Position numbers and translations under genes: made by a program. Below the pieces are notes generated by a model. That model searched no databases and was not told the origin of the DNA. It saw only the letters and a program-made list of their open reading frames with translations. DNA of 64,000 nt, taken from the NCBI RefSeq assembly GCF_016623465.1, contig NZ_JAEDAJ010000002.1, positions 260,093-324,092 on the forward strand. Reading direction: 5' to 3'. This DNA is from Brachybacterium halotolerans. GTDB lineage: Bacteria > Actinomycetota > Actinomycetes > Actinomycetales > Dermabacteraceae. Positions 31,890-41,368 of this stretch are shown one piece after another (the stretch's first letter is position 1; the number at the start of each line of letters is the position of its first letter).

Positions 31890-32432
31890 ATGACCAGCTA
31901 TGCCGTCCTGCTGCGCGCCGTGAACGTCGGTGGCACCGGGAAGCTGCCGATGGCGGAGCTGCGGGAGATGTGCACCGCGCTCGGCTTCGCCGACGTGCGC
32001 ACCTATATCGCCAGCGGAAACGTCGTGCTGCGCTCGGAGGATGCGGCCGACGCGGTGCGCACCGTGGTCGAGACGCGGCTCGAGGAGTTCGCCGGACGCC
32101 CGGTGGGGGTCGCGGTGCGCACCGCCGAGCAGATGCGCGCGGTCCTCGCGAGGAACCCGTTCCCGGATGCGCCCGGAAACCGTGCGATGGCGCTCTTCCT
32201 GGACGCGCCTCCCCCGGCCGACGCCCTCGAGGGGGCGCGCAACGCGGCCGACGAGCAGATGGTGCTCGGCGCGCAGGAGATCTACGTGCACTACCCGTCC
32301 GGCATGGGCACCTCCCGCCTGCGGATCCCCGCCGCCGAGGACGGCACCGCCCGGAACATGAACACGGTCGCGAAGCTCGTGACGATGCTCGACGACCTCG
32401 ACGACCTCGACGACCTCGACGAACGGGACTAG
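31890..32432 (+). CDS. DUF1697 family protein
   Basis: This 180-residue protein begins YAVLLRAVNVGGTGKLPMAELREMCTALGFADVRTYIASGNVVL, the clear signature of DUF1697. The family is small, soluble and of unknown function. GAGGAGG precedes the ATG. The last residues repeat DDLDD units, encoded by 9-bp gacctcgac repeats just before the stop. It is followed 11 bp later by a phosphotransferase gene, then a HIT-family gene, so the three probably form an operon. Confidence 0.88.
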   Translation: MTSYAVLLRAVNVGGTGKLPMAELREMCTALGFADVRTYIASGNVVLRSEDAADAVRTVVETRLEEFAGRPVGVAVRTAEQMRAVLARNPFPDAPGNRAMALFLDAPPPADALEGARNAADEQMVLGAQEIYVHYPSGMGTSRLRIPAAEDGTARNMNTVAKLVTMLDDLDDLDDLDERD

Positions 32433-32443
32433 GCCTCTCCCGC

Positions 32444-33340
32444 ATGGATTCCTCCCGACTCTCCCGCGCGATCACGGCCGCTCTCGAGATCGCCCGCGCC
32501 CAGGGACTCGACACCCTCGAGGCACGAGTCCTCAGCAACTCGAACAAGGCGGTCCTCCTCCTGCTGCCGAGTGCGGTCGTGGCTCGCGTGGGCCCGGCGG
32601 ACCAGCCGATCGCGGCGTACGAGCTGGATCTCGCCGTGCGTCTCGCCGACGCGGACGCTCCCGTGGTCGCCCCGGACCCGCGGGTCGAGCCGGTCGCCCA
32701 TCTGCGCGACGGCTTCGAGGTCTCCCTGTGGAGCTGGGTGGACCCCGACGGCGATCCCGATCGGACGCCGGCGGCTCCCGCCGCCCTCGCCGAGGCCCTC
32801 GCGCACCTGCACGCAGCGATGCGCGGCATCGATCTTCCGGCGCCGCGCTTCACCGACCGGGTCCGCAGCGCACTCGATCTGCTCGAGGACCCGGAGCGCT
32901 CCCCACGGCTCCGGGCTCCCGATCGGGCGCTGCTGCGCGGCACGCTCGTGGAGCTGCGCGATGCCGTGGGATCCACGAGCCGCGAGCAGCTCCTGCACGG
33001 CGAGCCGCATCCGGGCAACATCCTCCACTCGCCGCGCGGTCCGCTGTTCATCGACCTCGAGACCTGCTGTCGGGGACCGGTCGAGTTCGACCTCGCGCAC
33101 CTCCCGCCCGAGGCCGCGGAGCACTACCGGCCCGCGGCGGGCACCGATCCTGGCGGCTCCGCGCTCCCCGACGCGACAGTCCTCGCCCAGTGCCGACGGC
33201 TCACGCTGGCCCTCGCCACGACCTGGCGCTTCGACGTCGCAGACGCCTTCCCCGACGGAGAGCGCGTGGGCGAGGAATGGCTCGGGCAGCTGCGTAGAGC
33301 TCCAGTCTCTGGCATATACGAGGAGAGGCGGGACCAATGA
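32444..33340 (+). CDS. Aminoglycoside phosphotransferase (APH)-family kinase
   Basis: This 298-residue protein has the APH fold: the catalytic loop HGEPHPGNIL (185-194, with Glu187 where Asp is usual) and the metal-binding DLE of FIDLETC (204-206). An ATP-binding N-lobe with NKAVLLLLPSAVVARVG precedes it. Family members phosphorylate aminoglycosides, choline-like compounds or homoserine. The Asp-to-Glu change in the catalytic loop occurs in some actinobacterial members, but activity here is uncertain. It overlaps the next gene by 4 bp (ATGA). Confidence 0.82.
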   Translation: MDSSRLSRAITAALEIARAQGLDTLEARVLSNSNKAVLLLLPSAVVARVGPADQPIAAYELDLAVRLADADAPVVAPDPRVEPVAHLRDGFEVSLWSWVDPDGDPDRTPAAPAALAEALAHLHAAMRGIDLPAPRFTDRVRSALDLLEDPERSPRLRAPDRALLRGTLVELRDAVGSTSREQLLHGEPHPGNILHSPRGPLFIDLETCCRGPVEFDLAHLPPEAAEHYRPAAGTDPGGSALPDATVLAQCRRLTLALATTWRFDVADAFPDGERVGEEWLGQLRRAPVSGIYEERRDQ

Positions 33341-33831
33341 CCACAGAAGCTGCGAATGACTGGCAGACCGACCGGGTGGGGACGGCTCTGCGCGGGACGA
33401 ATCCGACGGTGCTCACCCGCATGCCCGGCGGCTTCGCAGCTATCGGAGACGTGCAATTCCTGCCCGGCTACTGCGTGCTGATCACCGATCGACCTGGCGT
33501 GGACCGCCTGTCACTGCTGCCGTATGACGAGCGAGCAGCGTTCCTGACCAGCATGGACATCCTCGGAGAGGCTGTCGAGACGGTGTGCTCCGCGCGCGAT
33601 GCTGCGTTCCGCCGCGTGAACCTCGAGATCCTCGGCAACACCGACGCGTTCCTGCATGCGCATGTCTGGCCGCGCTACGACTGGGAGGGTGAGGAACTCG
33701 CACGGATGCCCGTATGGGCCCACCCGCGCGCTCGCTGGTCGGATCCTGCGACCGCGCTCTCCCCCGAGCACGAAAAGCTCCGTGACGAGCTCACCGCGGC
33801 GATCGACGCGGTCCTCAGATCTGCCAGCTGA
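33337..33831 (+). CDS. HIT family protein (diadenosine-tetraphosphate-hydrolase-like)
   Basis: This 164-residue protein has FLHAHVWPRY (His107, His109) near residue 106, a HxHxW form of the HIT motif, and FLPGYCVLITDRPGVDRLSLLP upstream. HIT proteins cleave nucleotide-linked phosphates. Residues after the motif (RYDWEGEELARMPVWAHP) differ from the classic HxHxHxx. Its start overlaps the kinase gene by 4 bp. Confidence 0.82.
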   Translation: MTTEAANDWQTDRVGTALRGTNPTVLTRMPGGFAAIGDVQFLPGYCVLITDRPGVDRLSLLPYDERAAFLTSMDILGEAVETVCSARDAAFRRVNLEILGNTDAFLHAHVWPRYDWEGEELARMPVWAHPRARWSDPATALSPEHEKLRDELTAAIDAVLRSAS

Positions 33832-33939
33832 CGCCCACCACGATAGAGACGGCGTGAGTCAGAGCGATCGAGTGCTTGTCATCGGCCTCCCTCGAATAAC
33901 CGGATGCTGCCTTCATTCTGCAGATGAGAACCTCGGACC

Positions 33940-34800
33940 ATGCACGCCACCGACTCTCCCGAAGACCACGAGACGGCTCTGCAGCTGATCCTCGAGATGC
34001 AGAGCAGTGCGTCGACGGCGTGCGCGTATCTCGGCCGCCATGAGGCGGGGATCCGCGAGGATCTCGCGAACCTCGACCAGGGCTGGCGGGAGACACTGCG
34101 CGTGAGCCGGGGTGCCGATGGACGGGTCGACGGGGCCGTCCTCATCGAGTGGGACACGGAGCTGGATCGCTCGTGGGTCCACGGACCGTGGACGCGGCAG
34201 GGGCGATGGGAGCAGCAGGCGCCGGGACTGCTGGAATCCGTGATCGCCCAGGCCCCCGTTGCCTGTCACGAGATGTACGCCGCAGTGGAGAACGTGCAGA
34301 TGGCGTGGCTCGCCGAGCGGTGCGGGTGGGCCGCCGGTGAGGCGAACTTCGAGTATGCGAAGCAGCTCGAGGATGGTCCGTCGGACCCGCGCATGGCGAA
34401 CGACACCGTCCGGCCGGCGGACCCCGCGGATCTCACCCGCCTCGCCGAGCTCCACGAGGCGGAGTTCCCCGGCACCTATGCGTCCACGTCGGACCTCCTC
34501 GAGCACGGCGGCTCGTACTCGACGTTCGTGCACATCGAAGGCGGACGCGCGCTCGGATACCTCAGCGGTCAGACGCAGGAGGCCGACACCCTGTACGTCG
34601 ACTTCCTCGCGGTCGCCCCGGACGCCCGGCGGCGCGGCGTCGCCCGCGGTCTGCTGGATGCGGCGGCGCTTCGCATGGGTGCGCGCACGATCACGCTGAC
34701 CGTCGACGAGCATCGTCCGGAGGCGCAGCGCGTCTACGAGGCGCTCGGGTTCGTGCGGACCGCCTCGACGCGCCCCTTCCGGCTCACGGCCGCCAGCTGA
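33940..34800 (+). CDS. GNAT acetyltransferase, tandem-domain
   Basis: This 286-residue protein looks like two acetyltransferase domains. The N-terminal half (about 15-145) is a degenerate GNAT fold and the C-terminal half (about 155-285) has VDFLAVAPDARRRGVARGLLDAAALRMGARTITLTVDEHRPEAQRVYEALGFVR, a full acetyl-CoA motif. The substrate is unknown. Its 3' end overlaps the 3' end of the convergent GH78 gene by 17 bp (34784-34800). No clear ribosome site lies before the ATG, so the start is tentative. Confidence 0.75.
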   Translation: MHATDSPEDHETALQLILEMQSSASTACAYLGRHEAGIREDLANLDQGWRETLRVSRGADGRVDGAVLIEWDTELDRSWVHGPWTRQGRWEQQAPGLLESVIAQAPVACHEMYAAVENVQMAWLAERCGWAAGEANFEYAKQLEDGPSDPRMANDTVRPADPADLTRLAELHEAEFPGTYASTSDLLEHGGSYSTFVHIEGGRALGYLSGQTQEADTLYVDFLAVAPDARRRGVARGLLDAAALRMGARTITLTVDEHRPEAQRVYEALGFVRTASTRPFRLTAAS

Positions 34801-37384
34801 CCACCACCCGGCCGGCGGTGACGCCGTCGAGGACGATCTCGTCCTCGCTCGTGCCGAGCGCCCACTCCCCCGGAGCCTCGATTCGCGGGTGGCCCCGGAT
34901 GCCGAGCTCGGCGCGGTCCAGGACGAGCTCGGCGCGCGTGTTCGCGGGAACCTGCACGAGGAGCGCGCCCGCGTCGCGATCGAGCTCGACGCCGACGGGC
35001 CCGCGGATGGTCGGCACGGTCCCTCGGATCCGGGCGAGCGGGCCGGGATGCGGGGCGATGCGCACCCGTGCAGCTCCCGGCTCGATCACCCGGACGCCGA
35101 GGACCCAGCGCGCGATGACGTTCACCGGCGCGGTCCCCCAGGCGTGCGAGAAGGACATGTTGGGCTTGTGCGCGGGATCCCAGGCCTCGGGCACGATGGT
35201 CGCGCCCAGGTCGTCGATCTGGTGCAACCAGCTCTCGGTGGTCCGCGCCGTCATCAGCGCGATCGCCTCGCGGGAGCGCCCGGCGGCGAACAGTGCGTCG
35301 AGCAGGAACTGCGCCCCGTAGACGCTCATGCGCATCCCGCCGGAGGCGAGGAACTCGCCGAGGGCGGGGAGGTGCTCGTCGGGCGCGAGGCCGAGGGCGA
35401 CGGGGATCGCGGTCGCGTGCTGGGAGCGGTGCTCGCTGCCCTCCCCGTCGACGTAGGCGGGGCCGTCCCCGAGCATCCGCTCGTTGAGTGCCCTGGTCAC
35501 GGCCGCGGCCGATTCCGCGAAGCCGTGCGCGACGCGCTCGTCGCCGATCGCCTCGCCGATCCGGGCGAGGGCGCGGAAAGCCGCAGCCTGGAAGGCGTTG
35601 AGCACCGTGTTGACCTCGGTGAACTCGAAGCCGTCGCGCGAGCTCTGGGGCCAGTCGACGAGGTCGGCGTCCCACTCGCTCGCGCTGCCCGGGTCCTTGC
35701 GGACCAGGTCGCCGTCGAGGAGGTGCTGGTAACCGCCCTGCTCGAGGAAGTGGAGGTCCTCGCGCAGGCGCCGGTCATCGCCCGTGGCCAGGTAGTCCTC
35801 CCATGCCATGAGCGGCGGCATCAGGTGGTACTCGGCGGGCCAGGTGGGGCGGCGGGTGAGGAAGGCCAGCGAGGCGCGGGCGAGCGCGAAGGACGGCTCC
35901 ACGGCGTACTGCGAGCGCTGGTTGACCAGGGCGTCCCCCTCGTAGGGGAGGCGCTCGCGGGACTGGGTGTCCACGTACAGGTCCTGGCTGGTCGCCTCGA
36001 TCGAGTACCGGCACATCTCCCACACGCGGTCCAGGTCCGGGTCCGAGGAGGTGAAGGAGCCGCCGCCCACGGCGGGCGACCGCAGCACCACCGGGCGCAG
36101 CGCGCGGGAGAGGTCGAGGCCGGAGCCGGCGTCGGCCTCGAGCTCGACGTGGCGGAAGGCGCGCAGCCCCCAGTGCTCGATGGTCTGCGGGCCGTCGCGC
36201 AGCGTCCACGTCTCCTCGTAGACGTTGCTCGTGCGCAGGCGGGAGCGCACGGCGCCGTCGGCCTCGAGCTCCTCCCCGAGCCGCACCCGGACCCGCGTGC
36301 CCGCGCGGCCGACCACCTCGAGGCGGATCCCGCCGACGATCTCGCGACCGAGGTCCGCCCGCCAGATCTCGCCGCCGCCCATCCGGTGCGCCCGCACGGT
36401 CTCGCCCAGGTGATGGCGGATGCTGACGGTCGCCGGCGTCGGCGGCGGCAGCTCGACCTCGCTGCGCAGCGCCAGGTCCCACCCGGAGTCGTCGAAGCCG
36501 GGGCTCTGCCAGCCGCGCGGCTCGTGCCGCATGTCCCAGTCCTCGCGCGGGGCCCGGAACCAGCCGCCGCCGATGTCCCCGAGCCCCGGCAGCATCATCG
36601 CCCCGCTGAACGCCCGCCAGCGGGTGGAGGTCGGCACCTCGAGGCGGGTGCCGTCGGCCAGCACCGCCACCAGGCGGGCGCTGAACGCTCTCCCCTGCTC
36701 GGCCCAGCACAGGGCGGCGAGGGCGTTGCGCCCGGGCCGCAGCACGCCGGTGAGGTCATGCGCGTGGTACATCGCCTCCTCGAAGCCCGAACGCACGCTG
36801 CCGTACCCCACGACCTGCGCGTTCGCCCACAGCTTGTACACGTGCTGGCGGCCGCCGCGCGGCCCCTGGGGCGTCGGCCCGCCCTCCGGGGACAGGCCCG
36901 CGGCCTCGACGAAGGCGGCGCGGACGGGCTGAGCGGGCAGATCGAACTCGGTGCGCAGCAGCACCCACGGGATGTCCTCCGCGGTCCACTCGTCCATCGC
37001 CACCGGACCCCAGATGGCCTCGCCGCCCCAGGCGTCCGCCGCGGTGACGAAGCACTGGGCGCTGGACCAGTCGCCGGGTGCGTCGGTGTCCACGGCGACC
37101 CGCCACCAGTACGGGGTGGAGGCGTCGAGGTCGGGCCCCTCGTAGGGCACGGCCACCGAGCGCTCCGAGGTCACCCAGCCGGTGTCCCAGAGCGGGCTGC
37201 CGAAGCCGCGCGGCGAGCGGGCGACCTGGATGCGGTGCATCCTCTGCATGGAGTCGCCCAGCTGCGGGACCACCCAGGAGAAGCGCGCACCGCGCACGGG
37301 GACGCCGACGGGCAGGTGCTGGAGGTCGACGCGCAGCTCCTCCGGGCGCGGTCTGGCGCGGGAGGACAGGTGACGGGGCGACAT
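34784..37384 (-). CDS. Alpha-L-rhamnosidase (GH78)
   Basis: This 866-residue enzyme would remove terminal rhamnose from plant glycosides or polysaccharides. Domain order matches GH78: an N-terminal beta-domain (about 15-120), a Bac_rhamnosid_N/CBM67-like region (about 130-340), then the (alpha/alpha)6 barrel, with DLYVDTQSRERLPYEGDALVN as the counterpart of the family CPQRER-GW-GD segment, WDADLVDWP and LDDLGATIVPEAWD. A C-terminal beta-domain ends the protein. No signal peptide, so it is cytoplasmic. GGAGG precedes the ATG and a TAGGAT -10-like element lies about 43 nt upstream. It overlaps the convergent GNAT gene by 17 bp. Confidence 0.92.
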   Translation of the reverse strand: MSPRHLSSRARPRPEELRVDLQHLPVGVPVRGARFSWVVPQLGDSMQRMHRIQVARSPRGFGSPLWDTGWVTSERSVAVPYEGPDLDASTPYWWRVAVDTDAPGDWSSAQCFVTAADAWGGEAIWGPVAMDEWTAEDIPWVLLRTEFDLPAQPVRAAFVEAAGLSPEGGPTPQGPRGGRQHVYKLWANAQVVGYGSVRSGFEEAMYHAHDLTGVLRPGRNALAALCWAEQGRAFSARLVAVLADGTRLEVPTSTRWRAFSGAMMLPGLGDIGGGWFRAPREDWDMRHEPRGWQSPGFDDSGWDLALRSEVELPPPTPATVSIRHHLGETVRAHRMGGGEIWRADLGREIVGGIRLEVVGRAGTRVRVRLGEELEADGAVRSRLRTSNVYEETWTLRDGPQTIEHWGLRAFRHVELEADAGSGLDLSRALRPVVLRSPAVGGGSFTSSDPDLDRVWEMCRYSIEATSQDLYVDTQSRERLPYEGDALVNQRSQYAVEPSFALARASLAFLTRRPTWPAEYHLMPPLMAWEDYLATGDDRRLREDLHFLEQGGYQHLLDGDLVRKDPGSASEWDADLVDWPQSSRDGFEFTEVNTVLNAFQAAAFRALARIGEAIGDERVAHGFAESAAAVTRALNERMLGDGPAYVDGEGSEHRSQHATAIPVALGLAPDEHLPALGEFLASGGMRMSVYGAQFLLDALFAAGRSREAIALMTARTTESWLHQIDDLGATIVPEAWDPAHKPNMSFSHAWGTAPVNVIARWVLGVRVIEPGAARVRIAPHPGPLARIRGTVPTIRGPVGVELDRDAGALLVQVPANTRAELVLDRAELGIRGHPRIEAPGEWALGTSEDEIVLDGVTAGRVVVSWRP

Positions 37385-37426
37385 GCCGGGAGGACCTCCG
37401 CGCGTGGAGTCGGACGCGACCGTTCG

Positions 37427-37432
37427 ATCCTA
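37427..37432 (-). promoter_or_regulatory. Putative -10 element for the rhamnosidase gene
   Basis: TAGGAT on the minus strand lies 42 nt upstream of the ATG at 37384, leaving a short leader with a GGAGG ribosome site. Confidence 0.4.
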
Positions 37433-37445
37433 TCGAGCCGGGGCG

Positions 37446-37473
37446 CCCGTCGGGGGGCCGGCGGGCCGACGGG
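37446..37473 (-). terminator. GC-rich hairpin downstream of the OpuB-type operon
   Basis: cccgtcgg (37446-37453) and ccgacggg (37466-37473) form an 8-bp stem with a GC-rich loop, 17 nt after the stop of the substrate-binding gene. No T-tract follows. Confidence 0.45.
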
Positions 37474-37490
37474 TCCGCGGCGGGAGCGCC

Positions 37491-38579
37491 CTACGGCCGG
37501 GACACCAGCCCCTGCTCGACCATGAAGTCGAAGGCGACGTCCGCCGGCAGCTCCCCGCCCTCGTCGACCCGCAGGTTCAGCGAGCGCAGGGCGTCATCGG
37601 TGAGCTCGGGCGTCACGGTCTCGTAGACGTCCTGGAGCTGCGGATGCTTCGTCAGCGTCTCGGTGCGCAGCACAGGGGCCACGTTGTACGCCGGGAAGTA
37701 GTGTCGGTCGTCCTCGAGGATCTTCAGGTCCAGGCTCTGGATGCGCCCGTCGGTCGTGAAGACCTCGCCGAAGTTGCAGCTGCCGCGGTCCGTCGCGGTG
37801 TACACGGCGCCCGTGTCGTAGAGGCTGATGTTGCCCGCGGGGACGCCGTCGTCCTTCCCGCGCGGGATGTCGTAGGCCTTCAGCAGCGGCACGAGTCCGT
37901 CGGCCCGGGAGTTGAACTCCGACTCCACGCAGATGGTCCGGTCCTCCACGGGAAGGTCCTCGAGCTGGCTGAGCTTCGTGATGCCGCCCAGCTCCTCGAC
38001 GGCCTCGCTGCGCACCGCGAGGGCATAAGTGTTGTTCAGCGGCGCGGGCGGCAGCCAGGTGAGGCCGTTGTCCAGGTCCGCATCGTGCACGGCCTGCCAC
38101 TGCTTCTTCTTGTCGGGGATGCCCTTGGTCTCGCCCAGGTAGGTGAGCCACGCGGTGCCCGTGTACTCCCAGGTCATGTCGGCCCCGCCGTTGGTCATCA
38201 GCTCGCGCACGGGGACGCTGCCGGGGACGTTGGTGAGGTCGTCGACCTCGAAGCCGGCGGCGCGGGCGGCGATCACGCCGATCTTGCCGAGGATCAGCTG
38301 TTCGGTGAAGTTCTTCCCGGTGACGGTGATGCGTGCGCCCTGGGCGAGGTCGTCGATGCGCTTGATCTTCCCGGGGGCGACGTCCGGCGTGTACGCGGTC
38401 GCGGGGCGCAGCCCGCAGCCGGCGAGCGGGAGCAGGCCGAGCGCCGCGAGGGCTCCGAGCCGTCGGCGGCTGAGACGGCGGCCGCCGATCGAGTAGCCGA
38501 CGGAGCGGCGCGAGAATCCGGCGTCCGGGCGGTCGGCGGGCCGGCTGCTCGGCCGGCCGGTGGGCGTGGTCTCGTGCAT
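37491..38579 (-). CDS. Glycine betaine/choline-type ABC transporter substrate-binding lipoprotein
   Basis: This 362-residue protein binds the substrate outside the membrane. The N-terminus has a double Arg-Arg segment and a lipobox LPLAGC (Cys55), so it is a lipoprotein. The OpuAC-like domain (about 75-360) has ITVTGKNFTEQLILGKIGVIAARAAG and the TWEYTGTAWLTYLGE ligand-pocket segment typical of the OpuBC/OsmF/ProX group. It is last in a four-gene operon (permease, ATPase, permease, binding protein). The ATG at 38579 lies 2 nt after the permease stop; a GTG 6 nt upstream is an alternative. Confidence 0.9.
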   Translation of the reverse strand: MHETTPTGRPSSRPADRPDAGFSRRSVGYSIGGRRLSRRRLGALAALGLLPLAGCGLRPATAYTPDVAPGKIKRIDDLAQGARITVTGKNFTEQLILGKIGVIAARAAGFEVDDLTNVPGSVPVRELMTNGGADMTWEYTGTAWLTYLGETKGIPDKKKQWQAVHDADLDNGLTWLPPAPLNNTYALAVRSEAVEELGGITKLSQLEDLPVEDRTICVESEFNSRADGLVPLLKAYDIPRGKDDGVPAGNISLYDTGAVYTATDRGSCNFGEVFTTDGRIQSLDLKILEDDRHYFPAYNVAPVLRTETLTKHPQLQDVYETVTPELTDDALRSLNLRVDEGGELPADVAFDFMVEQGLVSRP

Positions 38580-38581
38580 GC

Positions 38582-39439
38582 TCACAGTCCTTTCGGTCGG
38601 GCGACGTGCTCGACGACGCGGCCGGCCCAGTCCACGATCAGGGCGAGCACCGCGACCAGCAGCGCGCCGGAGATCAGGACCTTGAACAGGTACAGGTTGA
38701 TGCCGGTGGTGATCAGCAGGCCCAGGCCGCCGCCGTTGACGAAGGCGGCGAGCGAGGCCGTGCCCACCAGCAGGACGAGCGCGGTGCGCACGCCGGAGAG
38801 CATGACCGGCACCGCGAGCGGCAGCTCGACGCGCAGCAGCACGGCGAAGGCGGTCATGCCCATCCCCCGCCCCGCCTCGACCAGGCGCTGGTCGACGCCG
38901 CGCACGCCGATCATCGTGTTCCGCAGCACCGGCAGGATCGCGTAGAGCACCAGGGCGATGATCGAGGCCTGGAACCCGTTGGGCACGAAGGCGGCGAGCA
39001 GGACGATGAGGCCGACGGCCGGGGCGGCCTGCCCGAAGTTCGCCACGGCCAGCACGGGCTCCGCGATCTTCCGGAAGGGGCCGCGGGTCAGCAGGATCCC
39101 CAGCGGCACGCCGATCACCAGCACGATCACGGTCGCCACCAGGGTGAGGGCGAGGTGCTGGCCGGTGAGCTCGAGGATCGTCGAGGGGTTCAGGGTGTTG
39201 CGCTCGGTGGCCGTGAGCGGCGCGAGCATCAGCCAGGCGCCGTAGACCACGAGGATCGCGAGCAGCACCAGGATCTGCACGATGAGCGGGCGCCACGGGC
39301 GCGGAGCGGGCGCGCGGTCCGCATCTGCCGCGTCGGTCGCGTCGGTCGAGCCGGCCGCGGCTGCCGCGTCGGCCGCGGCATCGATCGCGGCATCGTCGGT
39401 GGCCTGGGCGGCGGTGTCGGTCGTCGGGCGCTCAGTCAT
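38582..39439 (-). CDS. OpuB/OsmU-type ABC transporter permease
   Basis: This 285-residue permease has a polar Ala/Asp-rich N-terminus (about 50 residues) and six helices. The EAA-like loop is VDQRLVEAGRGMGMTAFAVLLRVELPLAVPVMLSGVR, as in glycine betaine/choline permeases. It overlaps the ATPase gene by 8 bp (ATGACTGA). With the second permease (40724) it would form the transmembrane pair of the transporter. Confidence 0.92.
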   Translation of the reverse strand: MTERPTTDTAAQATDDAAIDAAADAAAAAGSTDATDAADADRAPAPRPWRPLIVQILVLLAILVVYGAWLMLAPLTATERNTLNPSTILELTGQHLALTLVATVIVLVIGVPLGILLTRGPFRKIAEPVLAVANFGQAAPAVGLIVLLAAFVPNGFQASIIALVLYAILPVLRNTMIGVRGVDQRLVEAGRGMGMTAFAVLLRVELPLAVPVMLSGVRTALVLLVGTASLAAFVNGGGLGLLITTGINLYLFKVLISGALLVAVLALIVDWAGRVVEHVARPKGL

Positions 39440-40727
39440 CGCGGGCCGATCCCTGCGGGGAGGTGACGGCGGCGCCCTCGTCGTCGATGACCACGTCGAC
39501 CGCGCCGGTGTTGGTGCCCACCGGGGCCTCGCTCGAGCGCTCGGCGGCGCTCTGACGGGCCATGGTGATCGCGTCCATGATGGTCTCGACGTCCACGACC
39601 CCCTCGAAGACGCCGCCGCGGCCGGTGACCAGGGTGGCGCCGGCGCTCGAGACGAGCATCGTGTCCAGGGCGTCGTTGAGGGTCGCGCCCGAGCCGACGA
39701 CGGGCAGCGCCGGGTCGAGCTCGGTGGGCAGGCGCGTCATGCGGGAGAGCTCGCGGCGCGAGGGCCAGGAGATGGGGCGTCCGCGCTCGTCGACCACGAC
39801 CGCGTGGTTGTGGCCCGCCTGCTCGGCGCGGCGCAGGGCCTCCGCGGCGTTGCCGCCGGCGTGCGCGACGACCGCGTCGGCCGCCTCGACCTCCCGCACG
39901 CGGCGCAGGCCCAGCTGCTTGAGGGCGGCGCCCGAGCCGATGAAGTTCTCGACGAACTCGTCGGCCGGCTCGGCGAGGATCCGCTCGGGGGTGTCGTACT
40001 GGACGATCTGCGCGCCCTCGCGGAAGACCACGATCCAGTCGCCGAGCTTCACGGCCTCGTCGAAGTCGTGGGTGACGATGACCATCGTCTTGCGCACTTC
40101 CTGCTGGATGCGGATCAGCTCGTCCTGCAGGCGCTGGCGGGTGATCGGGTCGACGGCGCCGAAGGGCTCGTCCATGAGCAGCACGGGCGGGTCCGCGGCG
40201 AGCGCCCGGGCCACGCCCACGCGCTGCTGCTGCCCGCCCGAGAGCTCCTTGGGGAACCGCGAGCGGTAGACGTCGGGGTCGAGGCCGACCAGCTCGAGCA
40301 GCTCCTCGACGCGCTCGGCGATGCGGGCCTTGTCCCAGCCCAGCATCTTGGGCACGAGCGCGACGTTCTGGGCGACGGTCATGTGCGGGAACAGGCCGCC
40401 GGCCTGGATGACGTAGCCGATGCGGCGGCGCAGCTCGTCGCCGTTGATCGTGGTGACGTCCTCGCCGCCCAGCACGATGCGCCCCTCGGTGGGCTCGATG
40501 AGGCGGTTGATCATCTTCAGCGTGGTCGTCTTGCCGCAGCCGGAGGGGCCGACGAGCATGACGACCTGGCCCTCGGGGATCTCGAGGGTGACGCCGTCGA
40601 CGGCCGGGCGCTTCTGCCCGGGGTACCGCTTGGTGACGGCGTCCAGGAAGATCGAGCGGCCCGATGCCACGCCGGAGGCGGATTCCGCGGCGGCGGTGGT
40701 CTGGGTGCGGGGGTCTGAGTCGGTCAC
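39432..40727 (-). CDS. OpuB/OsmU-type ABC transporter ATP-binding protein with CBS domains
   Basis: This 431-residue ATPase has Walker A GPSGCGKTT (60-68), the signature LSGGQQQR, Walker B LLMDEPFGAVDP and the switch THDFDEA. The C-terminal third (about 300-405; VVAHAGGNAAEALRRAEQAGHNHAVVVDERGRPISWPSR, GVVDVETIMDAI) is a CBS pair as in OpuCA, which senses ionic strength in other systems. The GTG start overlaps the upstream permease stop (GTGA). Confidence 0.94.
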   Translation of the reverse strand: MTDSDPRTQTTAAAESASGVASGRSIFLDAVTKRYPGQKRPAVDGVTLEIPEGQVVMLVGPSGCGKTTTLKMINRLIEPTEGRIVLGGEDVTTINGDELRRRIGYVIQAGGLFPHMTVAQNVALVPKMLGWDKARIAERVEELLELVGLDPDVYRSRFPKELSGGQQQRVGVARALAADPPVLLMDEPFGAVDPITRQRLQDELIRIQQEVRKTMVIVTHDFDEAVKLGDWIVVFREGAQIVQYDTPERILAEPADEFVENFIGSGAALKQLGLRRVREVEAADAVVAHAGGNAAEALRRAEQAGHNHAVVVDERGRPISWPSRRELSRMTRLPTELDPALPVVGSGATLNDALDTMLVSSAGATLVTGRGGVFEGVVDVETIMDAITMARQSAAERSSEAPVGTNTGAVDVVIDDEGAAVTSPQGSARDD

Positions 40728-41368
40728 CGGATGCCCTTCGAGGTCGTGAGCCTGCCGAGGCCCAGCAGCAGGAGGTCGAGGATGAGGGCCAGGAGGATGA
40801 CGCCGACGGTGCCGGTCACCACCGACTCGATCGCCCCGGCACCGCCGAGGCGCGAGAGGCCCTGGAAGATGAAGCCGCCCAGCCCGGGGCCGAGCACGTA
40901 GGCGGCGACCGCCGCGACGCCCATGACCATCTGGGCGGAGACGCGCACTCCGCTGAGGATCACGGGCCAGGCCAGCGGCAGCTCGACGCGGAAGAAGATG
41001 CCCAGCCGGCTCATGCCCAGGCCCCGCGCCGATTCGACGAGCGCCGGATCCACCCCGGCGAGGCCCACGATGGCGTTGCGCAGGATGGGCAGCGCCGCGA
41101 AGAAGACGACCACGATGACCGCGGGCTTCACCCCGAAGCCGAAGGGCGCGACCATCAGGCCGATGAGGGCGAAGGACGGGATGGTGAGCCCGACGGCGCT
41201 CACCGAGTTGGCGGCGGCGCGGCCGAGGCTCGAGCGGTGCACGAGCGCGGCGATCGCGACCGCGATGACCGTCGCGAGGACGACGGACTGGGCGACGAGG
41301 CTGAAGTGCTGGGCGGCGGCGAACAGGATCTCGCTCGAGCGGGAGCTGAGGAATTCGCCGAAGTCCAC
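40724..41368 (-). CDS. OpuB/OsmU-type ABC transporter permease
   Basis: This 214-residue permease has five or six helices and the loop VDPALVESARGLGMSRLGIFFRVELPLAWPVILSGVR. The GTG at 41368 was chosen because the family begins with a short cytoplasmic segment and the helices start right after it; longer in-frame readings upstream add about 70 non-coding-like residues. It is the first gene of the four-gene operon. Confidence 0.9.
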   Translation of the reverse strand: MDFGEFLSSRSSEILFAAAQHFSLVAQSVVLATVIAVAIAALVHRSSLGRAAANSVSAVGLTIPSFALIGLMVAPFGFGVKPAVIVVVFFAALPILRNAIVGLAGVDPALVESARGLGMSRLGIFFRVELPLAWPVILSGVRVSAQMVMGVAAVAAYVLGPGLGGFIFQGLSRLGGAGAIESVVTGTVGVILLALILDLLLLGLGRLTTSKGIR

